64,000 nucleotides of DNA, from the NCBI GenBank assembly GCA_905182025.1, contig CAJJAA010000008.1:62001-126000 (forward strand), given 5' to 3'. Positions 1 through 9,054 of this stretch are shown here, piece by piece (position 1 is the first letter of the stretch; every line of letters begins with the position of its first letter). Origin of the DNA: an uncultured OM182 clade bacterium (lineage in GTDB: Bacteria; Pseudomonadota; Gammaproteobacteria; Pseudomonadales; Azotimanducaceae). The notes beneath the pieces were generated by a model. It saw only the letters and a list, made by a program, of their open reading frames with translations, was not told where the DNA came from and did no database searches. The translations under genes were made by a program, and so were the position numbers.

Positions 1-343
1 CATCGTTTGAGTTTTGTTGGTTGCTATCAACACCGATTGCTACGAGGTCTTGCATGAAAAAGTTACCAACAACGTCGTCAGCCACTTTGCAACTGTAAAA
101 ACCTTTCCGACCAAATTGTTGTACAGCAACGATGGTGTTTGCAGCAGAACCGCCGCCGGATTGGTGGATAACTTCATGTTCATGTTTCACTTCGAGTTGA
201 TGCAGAATCTCTTCTCGCTGTTCTGACTCGATGAGTGTCATCACGCCCTTTTGCAGCTTAATGACGTCGAGAAATGCGTCATCAATTTCATATTCCGTGT
301 CGACGAGTGCATTGCCTATTCCATAAACGTCATATTGTTTCAT
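1..343 (-). CDS. PfkB-family (adenosine kinase-like) carbohydrate kinase, 5' part only
   Basis: The reverse strand reads open from an ATG at 343 down to the window edge, about 114 codons, so the C-terminal two thirds are missing. The N-terminus starts MKQYDVYGIGNALVD, followed by a glycine-rich SGGGSAANT segment near residue 65. This is the pattern of PfkB/ribokinase-fold sugar and nucleoside kinases, in which that region lines the substrate pocket. Proteins of this type are often annotated as adenosine kinase in gammaproteobacteria. The ATP site and catalytic Asp lie in the missing part, so the substrate cannot be decided. It is on the same strand as hemL, whose stop lies about 90 bp upstream of this start. 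Confidence 0.8.
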   Translation of the reverse strand, partial: MKQYDVYGIGNALVDTEYEIDDAFLDVIKLQKGVMTLIESEQREEILHQLEVKHEHEVIHQSGGGSAANTIVAVQQFGRKGFYSCKVADDVVGNFFMQDLVAIGVDSNQQNSND

Positions 344-434
344 GTCGATCAAATTCCTGTGATTGGTTATTGTCTTGGCCTAATCAAAAGCGTCAATTTA
401 GGCTTCATGTGTCGGTGCGAGTTTGTCTAAAAAA

Positions 435-1715
435 TTACAGCGCAGCGAATGCGATTTCCGCACAGCGGAGCGTTTCTTCAATGTCCTCACTGCTATGGGC
501 TGCCGAAATAAACCCTGACTCGAATGGCGAGGGGGCGAGGTTAATCCCCTGCTGCAACATTGAATTAAAGAACGTATTGAATTGATCAGTGTTTGCATTC
601 ATTACCTGAGCAAAGCCAGTGACAGGGTTTGCCGAGGTAAAGAAAAACCCGAACATGCCGCCGACACAATGGGTGCTAAAAGATACGTTGGCTTGCTCTG
701 CCCGCATTCGCAAACCCGAGGTCAGTTGTTCTGATTTTTCTGCGAGACGCTCAAAGAAACCCGGCGCTTGAATTAATTCAAGCGTCGCAAGCCCAGCCGT
801 CATGGCGATAGGATTGCCTGATAGGGTTCCGGCCTGGTATACACCGCCTAATGGCGCGACGACATTCATAATATCTGCTCTGCCACCAAACGCGCCGACG
901 GGCATGCCGCCACCGATCACTTTGCCGAGTGTTGTCATGTCCGGCTTTACGCCGTAATGGGACTGAGCGCCGCCTAATGCAACTCGAAAGCCTGTCATCA
1001 CCTCGTCAAAAATCAAAACAGTGCCATGTTGATCACACACCTTTCGCAGGGTTTGAAGGAAGCCGTCAGCGGGTGGCACCAAACCCATATTTCCAGCGAT
1101 GGGTTCGACAATAATCGCAGCGACATCGTCGCCTATGCGGGCGAAGGTCTCCGTCACCTGCGCTGAATTATTATAATCTAACGTGATTGTGTGGGCAGCA
1201 AGACTAGCCGGTACGCCAAGTGAATCAGGTTCTCCCAGTGTCAGTGCACCAGAACCTGCTTTGACTAAAAGAGAATCTGAATGGCCGTGGTAGCAGCCTT
1301 CGAATTTGACGATCTTGTCACGACCGGTATACCCACGTGCAACACGGATAGCGCTCATCGTTGCTTCGGTGCCTGAGCTAACCATTCGAATCATTTCGAT
1401 GCTGGGCATAAGTTTGATAACTTCTTCCGCCAGTATCGTCTCGATTTCTGTTGGCGCACCAAACCCGAGTCCTTCGCCGACCGCCGTTTGAATTTTTTTA
1501 ATGACGGTTGGGTGGGAGTGTCCGACGATCATTGGTCCCCATGAACCGACATAATCGATATAGCTTTTGCCGTCAACATCAATCAGATGTGAGCCGGAGG
1601 ATTTATTAAAAAAGATGGGATGTCCGCCGACACGTTGGAATGCCCGAACGGGAGAGTTTACGCCACCGGGAAGCACTTTCTTTGCGGCCGTGAAGAGTGT
1701 GTCGGAACGATTCAT
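435..1715 (-). CDS. hemL: Glutamate-1-semialdehyde 2,1-aminomutase
   Basis: This PLP enzyme converts glutamate-1-semialdehyde to 5-aminolevulinate, the last step of the C5 route into haem synthesis. The product is 426 residues, the usual family length (E. coli 426). Visible signatures are the substrate-gating segment around [13 protein letters not shown] (113-125), the cofactor motif FDEVMTGFR (236-244) and the Schiff-base lysine in TLGKVIGGG at residue 265, the same number as in E. coli. The ATG at 1715 begins MNRSDTLF, which fits the family N-terminus. It is a single gene reading toward the kinase. The thiE gene that often lies beside hemL is not here. Confidence 0.97.
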   Translation of the reverse strand: MNRSDTLFTAAKKVLPGGVNSPVRAFQRVGGHPIFFNKSSGSHLIDVDGKSYIDYVGSWGPMIVGHSHPTVIKKIQTAVGEGLGFGAPTEIETILAEEVIKLMPSIEMIRMVSSGTEATMSAIRVARGYTGRDKIVKFEGCYHGHSDSLLVKAGSGALTLGEPDSLGVPASLAAHTITLDYNNSAQVTETFARIGDDVAAIIVEPIAGNMGLVPPADGFLQTLRKVCDQHGTVLIFDEVMTGFRVALGGAQSHYGVKPDMTTLGKVIGGGMPVGAFGGRADIMNVVAPLGGVYQAGTLSGNPIAMTAGLATLELIQAPGFFERLAEKSEQLTSGLRMRAEQANVSFSTHCVGGMFGFFFTSANPVTGFAQVMNANTDQFNTFFNSMLQQGINLAPSPFESGFISAAHSSEDIEETLRCAEIAFAAL

Positions 1716-1820
1716 ATTGGATTATCCGTCGCTAGATTTCTCGAAGAGCGCATTCAACCATTCATCCAGCTTCGATTCAATGTTGAGAAGCCTAATGTCG
1801 GGTGATCTTTTCGGGAGATC

Positions 1821-1853
1821 GCATCAAGACATTGCATCAAGGCATTGCTTCAA
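1821..1853. repeat. Short 13-bp direct repeat upstream of hemL
   Basis: Two 13-bp units, gcatcaagacatt and gcatcaaggcatt, abut each other and are followed by a partial third (gcttcaa). They lie in the 211-bp gap between the hemL start and the clc stop. I see no promoter or operator role with confidence. It may be simple sequence drift. Confidence 0.4.
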
Positions 1854-1926
1854 AAGAGGATTCTAAGAAAAGGTTCCAATCTAGCGTCGCAAGACCTTTT
1901 TTATACGGGGTTTTTATGTTGGATAA

Positions 1927-3666
1927 CTAGGCTTGATAATAGGACTCGATGTCCTCTCGTGTTAGCACGCCGACGACAGAGTTGAGCATGGGGCCACTGA
2001 TCCGATTGACATAAAGCGCTTGCACGCCAGATTGATTCAACTTGTCCAAAGCCTCGCTAAGGGTCGCTTGCAGCATAACGGCCTGAATATCCTTGCGGGT
2101 TGCGGGAATGGCGTTGAGATCAATGGTTTCTGGGTCTTCGTTTACGTCTTGTAAATAGGTGATCAAGTCAATGGTTCGCAGAATGTAGCTTGGTATCGCT
2201 TCTGAGCCTCTGACGATCAGCCAGGTTGGTTTATTGATAGTTAGTTCCTGTGCCTTTGCAATGTCAATGTTGCGAGGTACCTGCTCGAAGCTGCGGGACA
2301 TAATGGATGCGACCGATGCGCGACTCAATGTAATGGTTAGTGGATTCTGGCGATAATCGAGACCGAGAATATCCATCTGCGTCAGGTACACCGATTTAAT
2401 TTTGAATATCTGGCTCGCGGTCAGGTTTGCGATGATGATTACGAGCATGGCCGGTAGGATGATATTCGTGTTTTGGGTAAGTTCCATGACAGCCATAAGT
2501 GCGGCAAGTGGCGCTTGTAGAACCGCTCCCATCATTGCTCCCATACCAAGGATGACGTAAAAACCTTGCGGAGCAACCTGATCGGGAACCGCAAGCGTGC
2601 CGACATAACCAAGTATTCCGCCGGCGGTTGCGCCGATGAAAAGCGTTGGTCCAATGACACCCACAGGGACACCCATTGAAACTGTGACGGCGGAGGTGAT
2701 TATTTTCAGGATACAAATAACGATGAGCACGGTTACTGCGAGCTGACCGTTGTGGGTCAATTCGACCGTATCATAGCCAATGCCCAATACTTCTGGGACC
2801 ATCATACCAATGAGTCCGGTTGTCAGGCCGGCAATCAATAATCGCAACCAATATGCGCTCGGACTGTATCGATAGAGTATTTTGATGAGGTAGACATAGG
2901 CCGCAGCCAACCCACCGATGACGACGCCCTCGAGAATCAAAAAGGGCAAGTTGTAGAAACTCTGCCACGAAATATCATAGTCCACTTCAAAGACGCTGCC
3001 GTTATCATAGACAAGTTGGTTAATCAGCGTCGCGGTGACAGATGCCAATATGACCGGTATAAAGCCCGCGATGGTGTATTCGAGCATGATCACTTCCATC
3101 GAAAAAATAACGCCTGCAATAGGGGTGTTGAATGAGGCGGATATCGCTGCCGCAGCGCCACATCCCACTAAAACTCTGATGCTATTGTTGGGTAGTTTGA
3201 GCGATTGGCCTAGAAGGCTGCTAAAGGCTGCGCCGAGGTGTATGGCGGGTCCCTCCCTGCCACCGGATTGACCTGTGCCTAGGGCAATAATGCCACCGAG
3301 AAACTGAACAACAGCACTTTGCCAAGGCAGGTAGCCTTGATGGCGTCCAAGCCGTTCTAGAACGTGGACCACGCCAACACGTCGGTGTTGTGCCTTAATG
3401 AGGCGAAAAAGTATGGCGAGAATAATGCTGCCAAAAACGGGCAGACCGAAGAGTAATAGGGGGTCAAGGGCTTCGAAATTTTCGAACTGGCCATCCAGTA
3501 GGTAGCTCAGAGGTATTTCCATCAATGCTCTGAAGGCGAGAATGACGAGTCCTGTTACCAGCCCAGAGATGACGCCCAGCAGGGCGAATTGAGGCACCGA
3601 ATCCAGAGATGCCAAAGATCGGCGAAAGCCGCGGATCGAAAAATTTGAAGGAGTTTTATTTGCCAC
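1927..3666 (-). CDS. CLC-family chloride channel / H+-Cl- exchanger with C-terminal CBS domains
   Basis: The 579-residue protein has about ten hydrophobic segments in residues 25-430 followed by a soluble tail. The CLC filter motif GGREGP is present at about 135-140. Its glutamate (about 138) is the gating residue that couples Cl- to H+ in exchangers. A second filter-like motif, GVPVGVIGP, lies further on. Residues from about 450 to the end resemble a CBS pair, which in this family binds nucleotides and tunes gating. The likely role is anion exchange across the inner membrane, in pH or osmotic balance. It is divergent from the gene at 3808, with a 141-bp shared upstream region. Confidence 0.93.
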   Translation of the reverse strand: MANKTPSNFSIRGFRRSLASLDSVPQFALLGVISGLVTGLVILAFRALMEIPLSYLLDGQFENFEALDPLLLFGLPVFGSIILAILFRLIKAQHRRVGVVHVLERLGRHQGYLPWQSAVVQFLGGIIALGTGQSGGREGPAIHLGAAFSSLLGQSLKLPNNSIRVLVGCGAAAAISASFNTPIAGVIFSMEVIMLEYTIAGFIPVILASVTATLINQLVYDNGSVFEVDYDISWQSFYNLPFLILEGVVIGGLAAAYVYLIKILYRYSPSAYWLRLLIAGLTTGLIGMMVPEVLGIGYDTVELTHNGQLAVTVLIVICILKIITSAVTVSMGVPVGVIGPTLFIGATAGGILGYVGTLAVPDQVAPQGFYVILGMGAMMGAVLQAPLAALMAVMELTQNTNIILPAMLVIIIANLTASQIFKIKSVYLTQMDILGLDYRQNPLTITLSRASVASIMSRSFEQVPRNIDIAKAQELTINKPTWLIVRGSEAIPSYILRTIDLITYLQDVNEDPETIDLNAIPATRKDIQAVMLQATLSEALDKLNQSGVQALYVNRISGPMLNSVVGVLTREDIESYYQA

Positions 3667-3807
3667 GCTTGAGGGCTATCTGTTTTGTTTGAGGATAGGT
3701 CATGTGTATATAAAGATCGACCACTCATTCCAAAGTAGAATGGAAATGGCTGATTATTCTCAATATCTGGTAAACTAATGCCTTCACAAGGTTTTATGAG
3801 GTAGCCC

Positions 3808-4545
3808 GTGTCGTCGGTAAAGGGCAGCAAGCACCACCAAATGATGGTCGTACCTTATCGGCCGTTCTATCGTTTTGGTCTTTTTTTCGTCTGTTTACTG
3901 CTGTTGGGTGGGTTCAGCTGGTCGACCTACGAGCTTGGCCTGAAAAAAGGTATGGCAACAAAGGTTCAAGTAATTTCTGAGAGAGACAATCTCAAAGGTC
4001 GCCTGCAGCAGCGTGAGGCTGAAGTGCTGACATTGAGTCAGCATGTGGCTGATCTTGAAGTCGGAGAGCAAATCGATACACAAGCTACCGAGGAAGTTCG
4101 CTCAACCGTTGAAGAGCTGCAAGGTCAGATCGCTGAGCTGAGTGAGGAAATCCGGTTTTACAAGGGTGTGATGTTGCCTAGCGTTGAAGAGCAGGGATTG
4201 CGCATCGAACGATGGGATATGAAACAGGCGAATGAACCCAACAAAATCAGCTTTAGTCTTTTGTTGACACAAGTCGTTGAAAAACATCAATATATTCAGG
4301 GTGGCGTCGAGATTCAGATCGTCGGCAGTACGGAAGAAGGCGAGCGCTCTTTGAGTTTGATGGAGCTGCGGGATGATAAGCAAAATTCTATCCGGTTTAG
4401 ATTTCGCTACTTTCAAAATATTGATGGTGAGTTAACAGTTCCAGAAGGTTTCGAGCCGCGGGAGATTATGGTGGTCGCCAAAATGACCGGTAGAAATAAT
4501 CAGCGGCTTGAGAAGAAGTTTGACTGGCAATTAGATGGAGACTAG
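3808..4545 (+). CDS. DUF6776-type membrane-anchored coiled-coil protein
   Basis: This is a 245-residue protein with one membrane helix at about 24-42, then a predicted coiled coil rich in Glu/Gln/Leu (about 60-120), then a beta-rich C-terminal domain. It resembles the uncharacterised proteins called DUF6776 that sit beside bactofilin and erpA in Pseudomonas-like genomes. The function is unknown. The topology suggests a cytoplasmic N-terminus and a periplasmic bulk. The start chosen is GTG 3808, preceded by gagg at a good distance. An ATG at 3841 is the alternative. The bactofilin begins only 2 bp after its stop, so the two are probably one transcript. Confidence 0.8.
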   Translation: MSSVKGSKHHQMMVVPYRPFYRFGLFFVCLLLLGGFSWSTYELGLKKGMATKVQVISERDNLKGRLQQREAEVLTLSQHVADLEVGEQIDTQATEEVRSTVEELQGQIAELSEEIRFYKGVMLPSVEEQGLRIERWDMKQANEPNKISFSLLLTQVVEKHQYIQGGVEIQIVGSTEEGERSLSLMELRDDKQNSIRFRFRYFQNIDGELTVPEGFEPREIMVVAKMTGRNNQRLEKKFDWQLDGD

Positions 4546-4547
4546 TC

Positions 4548-5018
4548 ATGTTCGGCAAGAATAAAGGCTTACAAGCCGGTATAACCTTGATTGCAAACAA
4601 CTGTGAGCTGTCCGGGGATGTACATTTTAGTGACCATCTATTGGTTAATGGTGTGGTCAAAGGCAACATCATTGCTCAGTCAGGGTCAAAAGCTGTCGTC
4701 ACGATCAGCGAGAAAGGCAGTGTCAAAGGCGAAATTCGGGTGCCCAATGTGATTGTAAACGGCAAGGTGTTCGGTGACATTTACAGCGACAAACATGTAG
4801 AGCTGGCTGCCAAAGCTGAAATTCAAGGCAACGTCTATTACAACTTGATTGAAATGGTGAAGGGTAGCAAAGTTGACGGCAATCTCGTTCATCTTAAGCA
4901 AGGCAAGGATGTCCGGCAGGAAACGCGAGTACCGACGGAGTCAGTTGTTGAGCAGGAAAGGCCTGTGACGAAGACCGGCGCAGTTGCTGCGGTGAAGTCA
5001 ACGTCAAGCCAAGCCTAA
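4548..5018 (+). CDS. Bactofilin (polymer-forming cytoskeletal protein)
   Basis: The 156-residue protein has a central block (about 18-115) of repeating short beta strands with regularly spaced Gly/Val, such as LVNGVVKGNI and VIVNGKVFGDI. This is the right-handed beta-helix of bactofilins (DUF583). Flanking tails are short and polar. Bactofilins self-assemble into filaments at the membrane and place cell-wall or polarity proteins. Pairing with the membrane-anchored coiled-coil gene just upstream suggests the partner may anchor or recruit it, which is an inference. The start ATG is preceded by gatggagactagtc. Confidence 0.92.
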   Translation: MFGKNKGLQAGITLIANNCELSGDVHFSDHLLVNGVVKGNIIAQSGSKAVVTISEKGSVKGEIRVPNVIVNGKVFGDIYSDKHVELAAKAEIQGNVYYNLIEMVKGSKVDGNLVHLKQGKDVRQETRVPTESVVEQERPVTKTGAVAAVKSTSSQA

Positions 5019-5088
5019 TGAGGACATCTGTCCGCAACTTGCTTTGTTAGTTGTGACTTGTTTTAGAAATATTAGCACCCATATCTTG

Positions 5089-5142
5089 AGGTACAGATAC
5101 CTGAGTTTTAGACAACGGATCGACTACAAGGTATGTGTACCT
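5089..5142. promoter_or_regulatory. Twin 14-bp palindromes upstream of erpA
   Basis: Two palindromes of form AGGTA-N4-TACCT lie at 5089-5102 (spacer caga) and 5129-5142 (spacer tgtg), with centres exactly 40 bp apart. They end 31 bp before the erpA ATG. Site 1 is also the reverse complement of site 2 at 13 of 14 positions, so they could form a hairpin in RNA. They do not match the IscR type-1 consensus as I remember it. They look like a double operator, but no regulator is identified. Confidence 0.5.
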
Positions 5143-5173
5143 TTCACTAAGAAATAGACGGTAAGAAACTGCG

Positions 5174-5530
5174 ATGACTGACACACCCACAATAGTGACC
5201 CCACTCGGCATGAACTTTACTGATGCTGCGGCCGGCAAGGTAAAGAACTTGATTCAAGAGGAAGAAAATGAAAATCTGAAATTACGGGTTTTTGTGACGG
5301 GCGGTGGTTGCTCTGGTTTTGAATACGGCTTCACTTTTGATGAGGATCTGGAAGAGGATGACACTGCAATTGAGAAAGACGGTGTCCAGTTAGTTATTGA
5401 CCCATTAAGCTTTCAGTATCTTGTTGGTGCGGAAGTCGACTTTAAGGAAGATTTACAAGGGTCGCGGTTTGTTGTGACAAATCCTAACGCGTCGACAACC
5501 TGTGGCTGCGGCAACTCTTTTTCAATCTAA
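5174..5530 (+). CDS. erpA: A-type iron-sulfur carrier protein ErpA
   Basis: ErpA receives Fe-S clusters from the scaffold and delivers them to target enzymes, including isoprenoid and respiratory proteins. The 118-residue product has the three ligands of the HesB/IscA fold: Cys46 in [10 protein letters not shown], and Cys110 and Cys112 in the C-terminal [12 protein letters not shown]. coli ErpA has 114 residues. It stands alone, not in an isc operon, as is usual for erpA. LipA at 61294, which needs two 4Fe-4S clusters, is a plausible client. Two palindromes lie immediately upstream. The ATG follows ggtaagaaactgcg, a weak ribosome site. Confidence 0.96.
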   Translation: MTDTPTIVTPLGMNFTDAAAGKVKNLIQEEENENLKLRVFVTGGGCSGFEYGFTFDEDLEEDDTAIEKDGVQLVIDPLSFQYLVGAEVDFKEDLQGSRFVVTNPNASTTCGCGNSFSI

Positions 5531-5655
5531 ACATTCGCGGCTGTGCTTGTGACCGAGCCTTATCAGTCCACCTGCCCAATAGCTCTAAATATAGAATGCA
5601 CCTTAAAAGATGCCTGCGCTGATTTTATCGGTCGACGGATGCGTACATCTTATTT

Positions 5656-6990
5656 TCAGTCGTCGGACATGGCGTAGCGTGTATCACCTGTGACTGATTC
5701 CAGTCTTGCCAGAATAGGCATCGTACTTTTCTTAAACTGCGCCAGCTCAGCTTTGCTGATGGGGTTCGCCTTTGGTAGTTTGACAGTTCTGGGATTGCGA
5801 TGGACGCCGTTCACAAGAAATTCATAGTGCAGGTGCGCCGCTGTGGCCCATCCCGTTGCGCCCACATAACCGATGACTTGCCCCTGCTTGACTGATTTTC
5901 CAGGGCGAACACCTTTGGCAAAAGCCGATAGATGAAGGTACTTCGTTTGATACTGCTCACCGTGCCTGAGAACAACGTATCGGCCTGAAGCATTATTTTG
6001 TCTGGCGATAGTCACTTTGCCGTCACCTGAGGCAAGCACCGGTGTGCCCTTGTTGGCGGCGTAGTCGATGCCTCGGTGAGGCATGACCTTTTTATGGATT
6101 GGGTGAAGTCGTTTTAGATTGAAGCTCGAACTTACATGAGAAAAATGGACTGGGTCTCGAATGAATGCTTTTCTCATCGAGCCTCCACTAGGGGTGTAAT
6201 AGTTTTTCTGCCCCAATTTGTTTTCAAACAATATCGCTGTGTGGGTTTTCCCTAGGTTTTTAAACTGGGCGCCAATTATGTCGCCTTCTTCTACCTTTTC
6301 GCCATCCACATAGACGTCTTCATACAACAATGTGAATGAGTCGCCCTGCCTTAGATCCAGAGCAAAACTTACATCCCATTGAAAGATGAAGGCGAGTTCC
6401 ATAATAAGATTGTCTGATAATCCCGCCGCTTTGCCAGCATGGTAGAGCGATGGCGTCTTTTTCGTGATTTGTGCATTTTTGTAGGAAATCAGTATCTCTG
6501 GCTCTTTGTAGTGCCAAGCTGCTGTAAATTGTTCACCCTGTCGCGTCACTATGAGTTGCTTCAGTGGCGTGCTGGCATAACGAAACTCTGATAGTTCGCC
6601 TGCTGACGTCTGGGCAAAATGGAGTGATTGGCCGGGCATAATTTTCTTCAGTGCCTTCACTGGCCCTTCGAGGCTCATGATGTCGTGTAGATCTTTCGCG
6701 GAATAGCCTTGTCGTTTGAATATGGCAGACATACTGTCACCCTTGCGCACCACTACTACTTCGTTGACAAGCGGGGCTCTGTCGATGGCATGTTCGATTG
6801 AAGCGGGCGTCGACTGAGTCTCGGCAAGGGTTATGTTTGCATCGTGTTCAGCAACGCTCGTATGTATCGTGAGCGAGACTGGGATGCTGGTTGTGCTGGA
6901 TTTCCGTTCAGGAAGTGCGGTGATAGCAATGCCCAGGCAAAAAGCCAGGATCAGTGCGGTTCGTAAATGTGATTTTGGATAATGTTTCAT
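5656..6990 (-). CDS. M23 family murein endopeptidase (MepM-like), LysM-containing
   Basis: The 444-residue protein has an N-terminal membrane or signal segment (about 10-26) and a LysM/OapA-like module (about 76-125, beginning VVVRKGDSMSAIFKRQG). The LytM/M23 zinc peptidase domain occupies about 275-420. Metal and catalytic residues are visible: His305 and Asp309 in HRGIDY, His353 in YLHLS, and His388 in HLHYEF. MepM-type enzymes cut D-Ala-mDAP crosslinks so that new peptidoglycan can be inserted. The gene is divergent from tyrS, an arrangement also known in Pseudomonas, where anmK usually lies beside it. anmK is absent here. Confidence 0.93.
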   Translation of the reverse strand: MKHYPKSHLRTALILAFCLGIAITALPERKSSTTSIPVSLTIHTSVAEHDANITLAETQSTPASIEHAIDRAPLVNEVVVVRKGDSMSAIFKRQGYSAKDLHDIMSLEGPVKALKKIMPGQSLHFAQTSAGELSEFRYASTPLKQLIVTRQGEQFTAAWHYKEPEILISYKNAQITKKTPSLYHAGKAAGLSDNLIMELAFIFQWDVSFALDLRQGDSFTLLYEDVYVDGEKVEEGDIIGAQFKNLGKTHTAILFENKLGQKNYYTPSGGSMRKAFIRDPVHFSHVSSSFNLKRLHPIHKKVMPHRGIDYAANKGTPVLASGDGKVTIARQNNASGRYVVLRHGEQYQTKYLHLSAFAKGVRPGKSVKQGQVIGYVGATGWATAAHLHYEFLVNGVHRNPRTVKLPKANPISKAELAQFKKSTMPILARLESVTGDTRYAMSDD

Positions 6991-7326
6991 AAAGCAAACG
7001 GCTACGGTCTTTTTTTATAGTTATTTATCACAAAGTGGCGCTAAGTGTATAATAATTATAAGTTTAATCAAGTGTGAATATTGGTTCTGTTACTCTGGCT
7101 CAAAATCAGGCGTATATTTGATGCTAACTCATCGTGTTGACGGTTACGCTGGGCCGTCTTTTTCCAAATATACAGTTGAATTTCTTTGCGCTTAATGTAT
7201 TTTGGCGCATCTTCGTCATATGAACCCATGCCTGATATTTCGCAGGTCGCGAAGCGTACATGACCAAAGGTCAAAAAAGAATGATCGTGTTCTCAATTTC
7301 AAAAATAATTTTTCCGGAAAACCAGT
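6991..7326. other. Divergent intergenic region between the M23 peptidase and tyrS
   Basis: These 336 bp separate two divergent genes and must hold both promoters, but I cannot assign clear -35/-10 pairs. The part next to the peptidase gene is AT-rich (tataataattataag near 7050). The centre holds a possible small reverse-strand gene, listed separately. No repeat or mobile element is visible. Confidence 0.5.
7068..7229 (-). CDS. Possible small charged protein (53 aa), unknown
   Basis: An ATG at 7229 opens a 53-residue reading frame, MGSYDEDAPKYIKRKEIQLY onward. It is rich in Lys/Arg/Asp/Gln and predicted mostly helical after residue 10, with no membrane segment. The composition looks more protein-like than a random frame. 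However, the ribosome site is weak (atcaggc) and I recognise no family. The frame is open upstream to 7274. It lies on the same strand as the peptidase gene, with 77 bp between them. Treat as tentative. Confidence 0.3.
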   Translation of the reverse strand: MGSYDEDAPKYIKRKEIQLYIWKKTAQRNRQHDELASNIRLILSQSNRTNIHT

Positions 7327-8631
7327 ATGACAATTAACAAGGACCTGCTTGGACAACTTAGATCTCTCGGGCTGATTGCTCAGGTGAGTAGTGAGCCGGA
7401 GTTGATTGATCATCTGACGCAAGGATCGCGTACTGTTTACTGCGGTTTTGATCCCACAGCGGATAGTTTGCATATCGGAAATCTTGTGCCTCTTCTGGCG
7501 TTAAGGCGATTTCAGCTTGCGGGCCACAAACCAATCCTTCTTGTGGGAGGAGCGACCGGCATGATTGGTGATCCTGGTGGACGAACATCGGAGCGAGATC
7601 TCAAGTCAGCTGACGTTGTGAAGGCTTTTGTTGCGAAGATTCGTGAACAAGCGAGCCGCTTTCTGGATTTTGATTGTGGCGAAAACTCAGCGATCGTCGT
7701 TGATAATGCCGAGTGGACCGAAAACTTGACTGTCGTCGATTTTCTGCGGGATATCGGCAAGCACTTCAGTGTCAATGCAATGGTCCAAAAAGAAACGGTC
7801 AAACGGCGACTGGAGGATGATGCGTCGGGTATTAGCTACACAGAATTCAGCTACATGATTCTGCAATCCTATGATTACACTATTCTAAACCAACGCTACG
7901 ACTGCACTATCCAGATGGGTGGAAGCGATCAGTGGGGGAATATTACGGCGGGTATCGATTTGGTCCGCCGAATGAACGGCAATCAAGCCTACGCAATCAC
8001 TTACCCTTTGATTACTAATTCTGATGGGACAAAGTTCGGTAAGAGCATGGGTAATGCTGTTTGGATAGATGCACAGCGTACTTCGCCTTACAGCTTTTAT
8101 CAGTTTTGGCGTAACTGTGCAGATGCAGATGTTATTAATTATCTAAAGATATTCACATTCATTGATGCAGACAGCATTGATAAGCTCGCTGCCGGGCATG
8201 ATCAGGATCCCGGCGCGCGTTCGGCTCATGTCGCACTGGCGCAGGCGGTAACGCGTTTGGTGCATGGTGATGAAGGCGTTGATGCTGCGGAAAGAATTTC
8301 TGAAGCCTTGTTTACAAATCAGCTTTCGCAACTGTCGGCAAGCGATCTGGGTCAATTAGCTCAAGATGGTATGTCTTCATCTCAGACCCTAGCAGCAGAT
8401 ATATCGTTGATCGATGCACTGGTTGACAGTGGATTGGCCGTTACGCCGAAGGGTCAAGTGACAGCTGGCCAAGCAAGAAAGCTGATTACAGGTAATGCTG
8501 TATCGGTAAATGGTGTGAAAATTGAAGATGCAGAATATCGATTGACGATGACAGATGCTTTGCATGGTCGTTATCATGTCATTCAAAAGGGTAAGAAGAA
8601 TCACCATTTGCTTATTCACGCGATTGAATAG
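7327..8631 (+). CDS. tyrS: Tyrosyl-tRNA synthetase
   Basis: Class I synthetase that charges tRNA-Tyr. The product is 434 residues. The ATP-binding HIGH signature appears as HIGN (49-52). The KMSKS loop appears as KFGKS (236-240), the form typical of TyrS. The tyrosine pocket motif MGGSDQWGNI is at 197-206. An S4-like RNA-binding domain occupies the last 65 or so residues. The ATG follows ccggaaaaccagt. Its substrate tRNA-Tyr is encoded 2.9 kb downstream. No convincing terminator separates it from the tRNA-Ile promoter 30 bp after the stop. Confidence 0.98.
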   Translation: MTINKDLLGQLRSLGLIAQVSSEPELIDHLTQGSRTVYCGFDPTADSLHIGNLVPLLALRRFQLAGHKPILLVGGATGMIGDPGGRTSERDLKSADVVKAFVAKIREQASRFLDFDCGENSAIVVDNAEWTENLTVVDFLRDIGKHFSVNAMVQKETVKRRLEDDASGISYTEFSYMILQSYDYTILNQRYDCTIQMGGSDQWGNITAGIDLVRRMNGNQAYAITYPLITNSDGTKFGKSMGNAVWIDAQRTSPYSFYQFWRNCADADVINYLKIFTFIDADSIDKLAAGHDQDPGARSAHVALAQAVTRLVHGDEGVDAAERISEALFTNQLSQLSASDLGQLAQDGMSSSQTLAADISLIDALVDSGLAVTPKGQVTAGQARKLITGNAVSVNGVKIEDAEYRLTMTDALHGRYHVIQKGKKNHHLLIHAIE

Positions 8632-8660
8632 CTTGTTGTAAATTTTCCTCCTCTAGGGCG

Positions 8661-8688
8661 TTGTAAATCAAATCTTGCTGCGTATAAT
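8661..8688 (+). promoter_or_regulatory. Promoter of the tRNA-Ile/tRNA-Ala unit
   Basis: A -35 box TTGTAA (8661-8666) and a perfect -10 box TATAAT (8683-8688) are separated by 16 bp. They are followed by a GC-rich discriminator (accgctcctcgcg), the signature of stringently controlled stable-RNA promoters. The tRNA begins 21 bp after the -10 box. This supports an independent, rRNA-style transcript. Confidence 0.75.
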
Positions 8689-8709
8689 ACCGCTCCTCGC
8701 GATAGCGAT

Positions 8710-8786
<77 letters not shown>

Positions 8787-8978
8787 ACTCAAATGAGTTG
8801 GTCTAAACTCGAAAGAGTGATTGGGAACGTTCCAGCTTGATAGTAAGCTAGGGCAAATGATGGCAACATCATCTGTTAAAATGGAATGTTGACCCAAAGG
8901 TACTTTAGTTTTCCATCGATTGGAATGCGAGGTACCACCCAGATTGACAGTCTAACTGTCACTCACCAGGAAGTTTCT

Positions 8979-9054
8979 GGGGCCATAGCTCAGCTGGGAG
9001 AGCGCCTGCCTTGCACGCAGGAGGTCGGCGGTTCGATCCCGCCTGGCTCCACCA
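8979..9054 (+). tRNA. alaT: tRNA-Ala (anticodon TGC)
   Basis: A 76-nt cloverleaf with acceptor GGGGCCA pairing with TGGCTCC, anticodon loop ctTGCac, T-loop ttcgatc and encoded CCA. It lies 192 bp after tRNA-Ile. I see no other gene in that spacer. An intrinsic terminator starts 8 bp after CCA, so no 23S gene follows. The last 12 bases of this tRNA are the start of the 113-bp tandem unit. Confidence 0.97.

Noticed and set aside
274-585. Forward reading frame of 103 codons between the kinase and hemL
   Set aside because: It overlaps the coding ends of both reverse-strand genes and has a non-protein-like composition.
1567-1866. Forward reading frame of 99 codons over the hemL start
   Set aside because: Shadow of hemL on the opposite strand; no family similarity seen.
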